Below are positions 55,301 through 64,000 of a stretch of 64,000 bases of DNA, piece after piece. This stretch comes from Arctopsyche grandis (Eukaryota; Arthropoda; Insecta; Trichoptera; Hydropsychidae), in contig NC_135367.1 in NCBI RefSeq assembly GCF_051622035.1, forward strand, positions 25,798,001 to 25,862,000, given 5' to 3'. Position 1 is the stretch's first letter; the number at the start of each line of letters is the position of its first letter. A program made the position numbers and the translations under genes. The notes beneath the pieces are model-generated. The model did not search any database and was not told where the DNA came from. It saw only the letters and a list, made by a program, of their open reading frames with translations.

Positions 55301-58300
55301 ACTCATTTGTAAGGTCAAATTATCCAATTTAACCCTATATAAACTAGTTATGGTACCAGTCGCTCGATAGAGGAGGCAGTGGACTTAAAATTTTTTTTAA
55401 AATGGATGAATGGATGAATTTGAATAATGGATAAAGATATTTCACTTATATTAGTTTAGTTTTGATATTTGTTGAGCTTTTTTTTGGTTGCTTAGATAAA
55501 TAGTTCCTACGGTTCCACAACAAAACGTTCACAGACAATACATGTAACGACACAACATCCACAACAAAATTAATACGCGATTAAATGTTAACGCAGCATG
55601 ATTTTCACAGACGAAATGATTACGCGACATAATGCTCACGGACAAAATGATTACGCGACATAATGCTCACAGACAAAATGATTACGCGACATAATGCTCA
55701 CGGCCAACATAATATCCAGGGATAAAATGTTTACGCGACATAATTTTAAACGTAGAAGAATTCGATAGAACGTGTGATGATGAAGATCTACACACACACA
55801 CACACTACCGGTTATATGTTAAAGACCAGGGGGGAAAGGCAATTTTCAAAGCTTCGTAAAACTTAAGTAGCATGAAATAATTTGACAAAATGGGTGTCAA
55901 TTTGTTGCACACATGTTTAAATATCATTTTAACAAAAAAATGGAGGAGTTAGACCATTGAATTGTTTTTTTTTTTTGTGTAAACGCTCACAGTGGGTTCA
56001 TTGTGGACACACATTTGGAATAGCCCCCATGTCCTTACGCAGCTCGTATTCCAACTTTTTGTTTTCGTACCATCCGATTGAAATGACATCAACACGATTT
56101 AAAAAAAACAAACCTTTAATGAATTTGGTTGAGTTTTAAACGATCAGTTCGACTAGTGAAGAATTTAAAAAAATAATTAATAGAAATTATATACAGCAGT
56201 CATATCAAGTGAAGGTGGTTTTTTCGATGAAAGTTACGTTTGATGTTTTTGTTTTTTTTTTACTTTTTTGTTTAAGTAGTTTTTAAAATCTGTTTAGTAA
56301 TTTCAATAGAAATATAAATTCTGAATAAAACTGCGTTTATTTTTTTTAAATTGACGTAAAATAGTATAAGTTATGCTCAAAAACCGTGTTGGTCTTAAAC
56401 ACATGACCGGTAGTGTACATATTTATATAAGTCTTTTGACAATTCTATTATTTGTGCAAATAATTTACAATTAGCATTGTAAAAATCGATTTTGAACTAA
56501 GAGGTTAGCAAAAAATTATTATAACCAGTTTATTGTACTCAAAAAAAAAATTACGCCCACTAAAAATTCACAATTAATAAAGTGAAAAAAAATCATTGTT
56601 TTCTTGAAACAAAGAATTCTAATTCCAATGATAAAATTTGTTATTTATGATTAGATTTCGATGAGACTGACTTATCTAATATTTATTTATCAATCTGCCA
56701 AAGGACGTGTAGATCTTCATCACCACACGTTTTATTGAATTCTTGCATGTTATTTTTTCGTTTAAAAATTGGCTTTTGAACGTATGAATGTTTTGTATGT
56801 GAACATTATGTCGCGTTATCATTTTGTCCGTAAACATTATTTTGTCAGTAGACGTTTTATCCGTAAACGTTTCGTCATGACAATGGTCCATAAACCCAGG
56901 AAGAATTAGCATTTCGACCATTCGTAGTATTATATAGTCAATATGCATCATACGGTCAGTATTACATATATGTACATACATATGGTAAGTGTTATAGTAA
57001 CTCAATACAAACCTATAAGGATCTTTTCCTTTACAAGCCAAAAGTCTTCTCATAGCATCTTCTCCGGTTGGAGGTAACGGTATATTTGTATAATTTTTTC
57101 TACTATTTTCTGATTCACTATCTGATTTAACTGTAAAATAAAAAATAAAAAAAATTAAGTCTAAAAACAATACTTTATTATACGTTCTTAATTAAAATAA
57201 ACTTTCTCACCATTAGATTTGAACCATTTTAACTTCCTCCAAAAACCAAAATAAGTGTGTCCAAGTTTACCATCAACGTAATTTCCAAAATTGCATATCC
57301 ACTGTGTGTTCATCGCCTTCTCTTTGAACAAGCCGTAAGCATTCTGCGTCCAAACAAACGTCTCCGTACACATCGACGAAACTCTGAAACGCAAAAACAA
57401 ACACATTCAAGCGACAATCAAAATTAAATTCATTCAACCGTAAAAAAACAACATACAAATCGGCAGATAAATGAATGCTCATTTGGCAAATGTCCGAAAC
57501 CAAATTAAAAAACCAAAAAACGACGCTCAGCAATATCGCTATCCAATTATCGAGGTACGTCTGAAGCAAGGCAATATATCCGGAACCTTTCGACTTCTTC
57601 GGCTTGGTCTGGTTGTTTCTTTTGTTCCGGTCCGAGTTGTTTTTCGGTGTCGATCTAGAGTTGTTATTCGGTCGTCCGTCTTTGTTTTTCCGTTTGTTTT
57701 TGTCGACTTCCGTGGGTGGCTCTTGGTATACGAAATCGTCGGGACCGTTCGATTCGTCTTGCTCGTCTGCGTCCACTTTCTGTTCGCTCTTCTCGGAAGT
57801 CTTGATCGGTGTGTGTTTTTTGGTCTTCTTCTTGGAAAACTTGTCATCGTCTCTGTTCACGAACACGAACTCGGAATTGTAATTGTCCGCGTAACTGTTC
57901 TGATGCAGATCCGAGTTCAACGAGTTGGTGTCGTTCGACAAGTCGTCCAAAGAGACCCACTTCCGGTTGATGTTTTCTCCGGCGGAATAGTTTCTACGGC
58001 TCGATTTAGTGCTTTTAGTTTCGGCATTGTTCTCACCGCTGTCACTACCCGATGACGGTTGAGATTGCATAACCTTCCTTTTACTATCGAACTTCTTCAA
58101 CTTTTCGTCGGCGGGCATGGACTTTTCTCCGGAATTGAAACGGGACTTGTCCAATTTTACGTTGCTCAAACGGATTGGGTTTTTATTGAATTCTTTTCCG
58201 TTGGACTTTTTACCGCTCGGCTCTGGATTCGGTGAATTTTTAGGCGTTTTTGAAAGCACAGCCGAGTAGGAAGGTCGCATCGGTTTGACTTCGGCGACTA

Positions 58301-59021
58301 TTCTCTTTTTGACCGCCGGATCGGCCAACGGTTCTACTTCTTTCTTCACTACCGGCTCTGGATGTTGACTGTCGGTAGTTTGGGAGTAGGACGAGTTGGT
58401 CTGCACGGATAGGAAATTGTGTCCGAAAGGGGTGTATACTCCGGACGAATCACCGGGCCAGTTTGTCAGGTAGCTTTCAGAGGAGTTGTTGTCCGGAATC
58501 GAAGGGTGTTCGAAGGGTCTCAACTGAGGCGGGTTCATGGGTTCAAGAGGGTTCATGAAGTTTCTGTTGGAGTCGTCGTAGTTGGGTAGGAGGTGTTGCG
58601 AGGGAAAGCCGTACGACGGTTCGTGTCTGGGAGGGTAGGAGAGTAGGTGAGGGGGCTGATGCTGCATCTGGTGATGCATCTGGTGGTGGTGAGGTACGTG
58701 GTGATGCGGTTGCGAGATGAGGGGTTGATGCTGTTGGTGATGTTGTTGTTGTTGTTGTTGGTGTTGGTGTTGGTGTTGGTGTTGGTGTTGGTGTTGGTGT
58801 TGGTGCTGGTGTTGGTGTTGCGTTTGGAGAGTCTGATGCGGCTGCTGGTTGGTGAAGAGCTCGTAGTTGGTGACCGGCAACATGAACTGCCTGTCGAAGA
58901 CCAGCTTGTGCGCGAGAAGCCTGGCGTCTTGCAAGTAGGGCGAGTCGTCGTCGCGGCGATAGCAGGCGCCCCCCCAGCCGCACTCCGAGTCGGGGTGCTC
59001 CGCCCCCGAGCGGTCCGCCAT
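52350..59021 (-). CDS. DNAJC14: DNAJC14-like J-domain membrane co-chaperone (8 exons)
   Basis: Exons on the minus strand: 59021-57457, 57383-57211, 57130-57013, 55212-55059, 54966-54739, 54662-54561, 54480-54374, 52512-52350. All introns are GT-AG and all phases agree, giving 2610 nt and 869 aa. Start: ATG in CACCATGGCG, first residues MADRSGAEHPDSECGW. Residues 1-480 are disordered and low-complexity. A hydrophobic segment WIAILLSVVFWFFNLV (about 493-508) is a probable membrane anchor. The J domain (about 617-685) has DPYSILGV and HPD at 644-646, the Hsp70-activating triad. It is followed by the cysteine-rich Jiv90-type domain: CSGC (713-716), CAQC (735-738), GDIWAESS and MDGAVYQITQWASCQ. 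The C-terminus has DADLEDFLNNLY and a basic KTKRKNKKQ. Mammalian DNAJC14 is an ER-membrane J protein; the same location is inferred. Longer than the roughly 700-aa human protein because of exon 1. Head to head with DLD. Confidence 0.92.
53716..54341. mobile_element. MITE M1 in intron 7 of the DNAJC14-like gene
   Basis: Left end aaggtctattcacactatcc and inverted right end cagtgtgagtagacctt. 626 bp including a nested 192-bp Helitron. Interior tgatacgttacgttgacatg recurs inverted in the 39.0 kb copy. Its right end stops about 32 bp beyond the exon 7 splice donor (54373). Confidence 0.7.
53862..54053 (-). mobile_element. Helitron family C nested in MITE M1
   Basis: Minus strand TCTAATATATAATTTCGAAT to gagcgaagtagggtaaaacaaCTAG-type end; A and T flanks. 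192 bp. Confidence 0.8.
55059..55212 (-). CDS. DNAJC14: DNAJC14-like gene, exon 4 (J domain)
   Basis: Encodes SILGVGVQCTDDDIKRYYRR, QAFLVHPDKNQQPGAEEAFK, ILQHAFDMIGEP. Helix II (IKRYYRRQAF), HPD loop and helix III (AEEAFKILQHAFDMI) are all present. The codon before it (DPY) is from exon 3, split in phase 2. The donor is GTCAGT, weaker than the others; phase 0 joining to exon 5 (ERREAYEQ) reproduces the family's continuation. Confidence 0.9.
55510..56895. mobile_element. foldback-like element in intron 3 of the DNAJC14-like gene
   Basis: Left arm (about 55510-55795) has 34-bp-class tandem units gacaaaatgattacgcgaca + taatgctcacg; the right arm (about 56703-56890) carries the complement (cattatgtcgcgttatcatt, ttgtccgtaaacatt). 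Inner edges also match: gtgatgatgaagatctacac on the left and gtgtagatcttcatcaccac on the right. Long inverted arms built of subterminal direct repeats are the hallmark of foldback elements. No transposase gene. Confidence 0.7.
55803..56415. mobile_element. Tc1-like element nested in the foldback element
   Basis: Termini CACTACCGGTTATATGTTAA + AGACCA at the left, and its inverted partner ggtcttaaacacatgaccgg + tagtg at the right followed by TA. The CACTACCGGTCAxxxGTTTAAGAC end is a known insect Tc1-type terminus. 613 bp, internally deleted; no transposase frame. The left TA flank is obscured by a (CA)n run. Confidence 0.75.
57457..59021 (-). CDS. DNAJC14: DNAJC14-like gene, exon 1 (low-complexity N-terminus and membrane segment)
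   Basis: 521 codons plus 2 nt. Contains an HQ dipeptide run of about 12 repeats encoded by CACCAA-type hexanucleotides (plus-strand 58750-58825), then QQQQQQHHQQHQP and HHH-rich stretches, Asn/Ser/Lys-rich segments (KFDSKRKVMQSQ, FVFVNRDDDKFSKKKTKKH), acidic DEQDESNGPDDF, and the hydrophobic segment at its end. Donor GTATGT. The exon is much more GC-rich at its 5' end (58880-59090). Frames open on both strands across the repeat are shadows. In-frame upstream codons exist to 59165, including ATGs; MADRSG is chosen for its start context and the GC-rich, non-conserved character of what precedes it. Confidence 0.85.
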
Positions 59022-60562
59022 GGTGTGGGCCGCGAAGATCGCCGCGAAAACAGCCTGAGCCCCCGGCGCCGCCGCCCCGTCACCTCGACCTGCCGCCAAT
59101 GACCGCTCTACAAACACCTCGATTCGCAGCCATTGCCGTTGACCGCATTTTTTATTTATTTTCACGTGAATTTTTTCACTTTTAGTTACGACATGCTCTG
59201 TTTCAACCGATAAAATGTAAAATTATATTTTTGGTGATTCAATTCCTTGTTCACTGCAAAAAACAACAGATTTTTGCAATCAAGAAATGGAAGTCGTCGT
59301 ATATTTGGTTCGGTGATTATTCCGCAAAAAGCGATCTCACGCACGTCACTAAAATCTCGATCACGGAACATCTGGCACCCAAAAACTACATCAATCGAAA
59401 GGTACGCACGTGAAATATTTTACTAACAAGAACACGAGTGCCACTTATTCCATATTCGCAATTTGCGCAATAATCTGTTTACCGCATTTTTATATGTTCT
59501 CATTCGCAATCAACTTCCGTTTGATAGGCGATTACCGTGCGTGTTCCGATTGACTTGGAACACATTCACGAGCATATTGTAAAATTTGCTGAACTTGACG
59601 ATTGCATTAAGAAATTTTAAATGAAACAATTCAAACTGAGAATTTTTGACGACACGTTTGTGAGCGTGCTATACACAAGTCAGTCGCTGCCTTAAATTAT
59701 GATATCGTTTAAAGGAAAATTTTCATTCGAAATAAAATTTAATAAGTTGGGAGCAGTGACTTCTTAAACGATTATGTGAATAAAAAAGAAAAATAGTTTG
59801 AAATGAAATCATAAATCATAATTATAATATTTTTGGCAAATAAAATTTTAAAGCATATTTTAATGTAAGTAATTATGATGCACTAATAAAAAAATAATTA
59901 AAGAATAGCCGACTAAACATTTGAACTTCGCATATTGATACGGACTTACGAGTCCGTATCGTCATTTTGAATTTGATGATAATAAAAATCTCGTAAAAAA
60001 AGCATATGCTGAGAAATATTTGAACAGTTTTCTGCATAGTAATTTTCCTGTGTAACGAGATCCGCACGCGCGATTTTCGTAGCGGCGATTATTCTGGTAG
60101 CTGATGTAACCCGTTTACCCTCTCTTTCATGTTCCCACTTTACAATATGAACAATATTGCTTGTAGTTCATATATTTAAAAATCGAGCGCTGAGAAAAAA
60201 TAGAATATATTCAAAAATATAATTTAATGGGGCGTATGAAGTGAAACGACTGTTTAATGTGATGGGCGGGAAGGAAGTAAAGTAGCAACAGACCAACATG
60301 GCCGAGTTGGTTCCAACTCGTAAGATAGTGAACGAAACTCGACCATGTCGTATAGGCGCTAAAATTTATATTTTAAAAAGTAGCACAAGCTGCGTATAAA
60401 GAATTTAAATTGAATTTGAGTCGAGGTGAAAAAAAAATGTACAAATCCTAAGCGACATGGACGCTACGGCCAAAAGTGTCGTGCGCGCGTGAGAGCGAGA
60501 GCGTGTGCGTGTGTCAGTGTGTCAGTGAGGTGAGTGCGGTCACCGGTGTCGGTGATTTCGTC
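59022..60562. promoter_or_regulatory. intergenic region between head-to-head DNAJC14-like and DLD genes
   Basis: About 1.5 kb separates the two start codons. 5' UTRs must lie at both ends, within the CpG-rich sequence near 59022-59130 and 60430-60562. A perfect hairpin GATACGGACT-tacg-AGTCCGTATC lies at 59937-59960, and gagttggttccaactc at 60305-60320. A small open frame (59231-59413) ends at a gt-type donor (aaaggtacgcacg) but has no recognisable domain. No TATA box is convincing. Confidence 0.4.
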
Positions 60563-62923
60563 ATGGCTACTCGACTACTCCTCGCCACCAAGGCGCACAC
60601 GGTAGGCCTTCGCCACGTCGCGCCCCCGCACCCCCTCCCCAACCCCTGGCCCCCTCGCGACCCCCCTTCCCCTCGCGGCTCTCCACGGAAATGCCGGCAT
60701 TATGCAACATACGGGTTACCGACTCGACTCGACTCGCCTCGCAGCCCTGACCCTTCCCCTCCACCTCACCTCACCCCACCCCACCCCACCCCACCCCACC
60801 CCTCGTGCCAGCTGATTGCCATTCCGATTTGTCCACGCTGGACACATATGGTCGTTATAAAATTAGCATGCTAATTTTGTGCAACGAGAGGTGACCTATT
60901 ACAATAAATTACGAGTGAACGAGTGAACCAGATCATCAATATTACAATCGAACTCATCTCTACAGTTGTTATCACTTTTAATCGCATTTAAGATGATTGT
61001 ACCAGTCTTTGATTCTTTGAATATTTATTTTCAGTTATACAAGTTATACTTCTATATGACGGTTTTATTTGAAATTATTATGTTGAAAATCTTATTACAT
61101 ACGATTTTTCATATAAGTTTTATGTAAGAAAATCATACGAGTTTTCCCCCATTCGTATCGATGGCTGAATTTTACAATAAACAAATAAGTATTCTGATAT
61201 ATGATATCTAGATTATGACTGAAAATGCTCATATTTCATAGTATAATTAAAAAAATTAACAAAAAAGAAAAAAAAAACAAGTTACTCTACTACAAATTTA
61301 CATAATTTTTTACATTTGTACCGACGAATGAACTTGAATAATTTTTACAAGGCTTTTATATGTTTCACTTCTAGTAATATTCCTACATTCTTCCGATCGG
61401 TTTGAAACTTTGCCATTTTGCGTGGTTCGGTTACCTGTAGAAATTTAAAATCGCTTTCAATAGTTTGATGGTGAAAAATAATCTTAATAAACACGTTTTA
61501 GAACGAAAAAATTTTGGAGACGATGACGTTTTGTGGCCAGTAGCCTTATATGTTTGACTTTCCGCCACCCACTCGTTTTTTCAGATTTTAATTTTTTAAA
61601 CGCCTATAACTTTCCCTTTTTCACACTAAGAGCACATCTAGTAAATAGTTTTTAAAAAATACATATTTTTAAATTGCAGTTTTAAGTGTCGACTATTGAT
61701 ACTTTTATACTGCGAAAAAAAAATCTCTAAATTTTTTTTAGAAATTTTTAACATCATTTAAGCCCAAAACCAAATCTTAATATTGTTCTAAATGCAGTAA
61801 ATTGTGATAATTATTCGGAAAAGACGTATCTTAGAAGTTCAAAAATAGATATAATTTTCTTTTAATATAAAGTCAGTTAGTTAATCCATTATACAACTAT
61901 TTATTTTTTTGCAAAAAATTATAAGCCTCATACATCATTGCTTCAAATTATAAACCACCCACATAACATCACATTGTATTTTTAATTTTTTTTTTTTACT
62001 TTATTATATTTGATTCCCAATCTTTATATTTTAACTGGAATTATCAACCACCTATATATTATATAATAGTATCACTAGTACTATATACATATCGAATATA
62101 TACAATCTTGAACTCTGATATATGTATATCAACTCTCATACTTTCCCAATACCGTATATCATCTCCATATTTCGACAATATGAACATTAATTATAATCCA
62201 AATCGATTAATTACAGAAGAAATGCCTGTTCGGAGGAGTGCGGTGTTTCTCCGCAACACATGATGCCGATTTGGTTGTCATCGGAACAGGTCCCGGTGGA
62301 TATGTAGCTGCCATCAAAGCCGCCCAATTGGGCATGAAGGTATAATATATATTCCGAGCGATGAGCACATTCACCGATTGATGCCGTGGAGTAATGCATA
62401 TTTTGTCCGTTAGGTGGTCGCAGTCGAGAAGGAAACCACACTCGGTGGAACATGTTTGAACGTCGGCTGCATTCCTTCCAAGGCTTTACTCAACAATTCC
62501 CATTACTATCACATGGCGCACGGGGGCGATCTTCAAGCGAGAGGAGTCAACGTATCCGGAGTATCTTTGGATTTGGATACGATGATGGGCGTGAAGGAGG
62601 GCGTAGTCAAAGCTCTCACCGGTGGCATCGCACAACTCTTCAAAAAGAATAAGGTATACGAGACGGCATACAATCGATCGACTTGTAATGCAATCATAGA
62701 GAAAGAAAAATAGCTCTTATCTGCATTAGCGTTGATGAAACCTATCGAAGCATTGAACTTGTATATATATTTATTATAGATTACGTCGCTCAGCGGCCAC
62801 GGAGAGATCATCGCCCCGGGTCAAGTTGCCGTTAAGAAGAGCGACGGAACCGTCGAAACAGTCAACACTAAGAACATTCTCATCGCTACCGGCTCTGAAG
62901 TAACGCCATTCCCTGGAATTGAG
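60563..62923 (+). CDS. DLD: dihydrolipoamide dehydrogenase, mitochondrial (exons 1-4, 3' end outside window)
   Basis: Exons 60563-60601, 62217-62339, 62414-62653, 62780-62923, all joined in phase 0 with GT-AG introns; 182 residues, about the first third of a protein usually near 500 aa. Exon 1 and the start of exon 2 ([31 protein letters not shown]) form a basic, Arg/Lys-containing mitochondrial presequence. The FAD dinucleotide-binding motif is [20 protein letters not shown] (about 33-52). The redox-active disulfide is CLNVGC (Cys68 and Cys73) within [16 protein letters not shown]. Exon 4 ends in [16 protein letters not shown]. The enzyme is E3 of pyruvate, 2-oxoglutarate and branched-chain dehydrogenases and the glycine cleavage system, reoxidising lipoamide with NAD+. 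Intron 1 (1.6 kb) holds nothing recognised; intron 4 starts at 62924 with stacked Helitrons. Confidence 0.96.
60773..60801 (-). repeat. (CCCCA)n tract, potential G-quadruplex on the minus strand
   Basis: Six CCCCA units about 170 bp after the DLD exon 1 donor. The minus strand reads (TGGGG)n, with more than four G4 runs separated by single T, a strong quadruplex-forming pattern. The surrounding 60600-60830 is C-rich (cgcgcccccgcaccccctcc). Confidence 0.85.
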
Positions 62924-62934
62924 GTAATAATAAT

Positions 62935-63186
62935 ATATATATATAAAAACGGACGTGATGTGTGTATGCATGTGGGTATGTGGCAGACGTGTCGACCAGT
63001 GTGGAGATTTCAAAAAAACAAATTTTAGAAAACCAGAAGTATACGTTATGCACAGGGATGTGGCGTGACGACGCGAGGAAGTGGGGACCTGGCGCTGAGC
63101 GTCTGACCTGTCATATAAATTTATTTTTATTTGTGTATCAATTCCTTTCCGAAGCCACCAGTTGAAATCAATGGGCACAACACTAG
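62935..63186 (+). mobile_element. Helitron-like element family A (short form) in DLD intron 4
   Basis: tatatatataaaaacggacg at the left, and tcaattcctttccgaagcca, CCAGTTGAAATCAATGGG, cacaaCACTAG followed by T at the right. About 250 bp. It provides the unexpanded version of the 31.5-32.9 kb element. Confidence 0.75.
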
Positions 63187-63189
63187 TCA

Positions 63190-64000
63190 TCATATATATA
63201 ATAACGCTACTCTGTGTGTCTGTGTATCTGTGTGCGATAACGCTCGCCGTACTATAATAGTCTTTTCCACATACATATTATACTAGTGTTGTACCCGATG
63301 ACATATCATCGCATGGGTGTTGGCATATTAAGTTATTAAATAAAAAGAAAAATTACAAAAAAATGTCTCGTCGGTCATGTGTTCGATCCGCACGTGGTTG
63401 AATTTTTTTCAAATACCTTTTAAATATATTATATTAAAATAAATATATAATAATATAAAACTACTTACCTACCTGCATATAAACAATATAAATCACCGAT
63501 AGAAAAAATAATTAATTAATTAAATAAATTTTCATTAGATGGCGGTAAATTCTCAGAGGTTTAGTACCGTCTCATTGTATATACGTTTTGGCAGTGGTTT
63601 AGCTGTGACGTACATATGTATGTTGAATCGAAACGACTATTATAGTACGGCGAGCGTTATCTCAGACAGACAGACAAACAGAATAGCGATATTATATATA
63701 TGATGTACGCCACAGCTAAAACAATGCCAATAAAATGTGTGAATACAATAACAAAAGAAAAAACCTCTATACATACTGTTTGCTACCAATGTTTCCTCTA
63801 GGGCAATAAGTCTCTAAGCATTTAGCGCCATCTATTGGAAATTTATTTAATTAATTAATTTTTCTATTGGTCTTTTATATTGTTTATATATATATATATA
63901 TAGGAAGGTACATATGTAGGTAGTTTTTTCCATTTTTTTTTCATATTAAACAATTAAATATGCCACAATCCATGCGATGATATTTCATCGGGCACAACAC
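63190..64000 (+). mobile_element. Helitron-like element family B (outer copy), split by another
   Basis: Starts A|TCATATATATAATAACGCTA at 63190, with gataacgctcgccgtactat, breaks at 63282, and resumes at 63704 with tgtacgccacagctaaaac, then agatggcgctaaat-type interior (as the complement of tttagcgccatct) and catgcgatgatatttcatcg + ggcacaacac at the window edge, just before the expected CTAG. Confidence 0.75.
63283..63703 (-). mobile_element. Helitron-like element family B nested in family B
   Basis: 421 bp, minus strand: TCATATATATAATATCGCTA to catgcgatgatatgtcatcg + ggtacaacaCTAG. Flanked by A (63282) and T (63704), and removing it restores continuity of the outer element. Confidence 0.85.

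Noticed and set aside
57471..58055. 194-codon plus-strand frame
   Set aside because: Antisense shadow of DNAJC14-like exon 1, which is supported by splicing and domain content on the minus strand.
58543..59102. Frames of 146-176 codons on both strands
   Set aside because: Out-of-frame readings of the HQ-repeat region (Thr/Asn or Val/Leu dipeptide runs).
59231..59413. Small gene or upstream exon in the intergenic region
   Set aside because: A donor-like gtacgc follows, but the 60-codon peptide has no motif and no partner exon can be identified.
60476..60562. N-terminal extension of DLD upstream of the ATG at 60563
   Set aside because: The frame is open but has no [13 protein letters not shown] gives a normal mitochondrial presequence.

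Overview
This 64 kb window comes from an AT-rich, repeat-laden animal nuclear genome, almost certainly an insect. The evidence is spliced genes with GT-AG introns, four dispersed repeat classes typical of insects (tRNA-derived SINEs, APE-type non-LTR retrotransposons, short non-autonomous Helitrons, MITEs), a short TTAGG run near 52.75 kb, and abundant tatgtacatatg-type microsatellite. I cannot assign an order or species.

Layout: from 1 to about 52 kb I find no conventional host gene. The DNA is a palimpsest of mobile elements: SINEs with a tRNA-like head and a stem-loop tail, at least six non-LTR families (called LINE A to F here), three Helitron-like families (A, B, C), MITEs (M1 to M3), an unclassified repeat (U1) and large microsatellite and minisatellite arrays. 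LINE A has two informative copies: 17.6-20.5 kb is 5'-truncated with an essentially open ORF2; 34.8-39.0 kb is near full length with an open ORF1 but a frameshifted ORF2. Between the repeats are moderately GC-rich, apparently single-copy islands without recognisable coding sequence.

Two exceptions stand out in this region: a two-exon, 138-codon gene with an F-box-like N-terminal half, present at 27.3 kb (+) and 43.7 kb (-). Both copies keep the reading frame, the 90-nt intron, the start context and an upstream array of GAGCTC-centred repeats.

From 52.35 to 64 kb there are two host genes arranged head to head. On the minus strand, 52350-59021 is an eight-exon DNAJC14-like J-domain membrane protein (869 aa by my splicing). 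On the plus strand from 60563, and running off the window, is mitochondrial dihydrolipoamide dehydrogenase (first four coding exons). They share a roughly 1.5 kb intergenic region that may hold both promoters. Their functions are separate (an ER-type co-chaperone versus the E3 subunit of 2-oxoacid dehydrogenase complexes), so the pairing is positional, not a pathway. Their introns hold well-resolved nested insertions: a foldback element with a Tc1-like element inside it, a MITE carrying a Helitron, and a three-Helitron stack.
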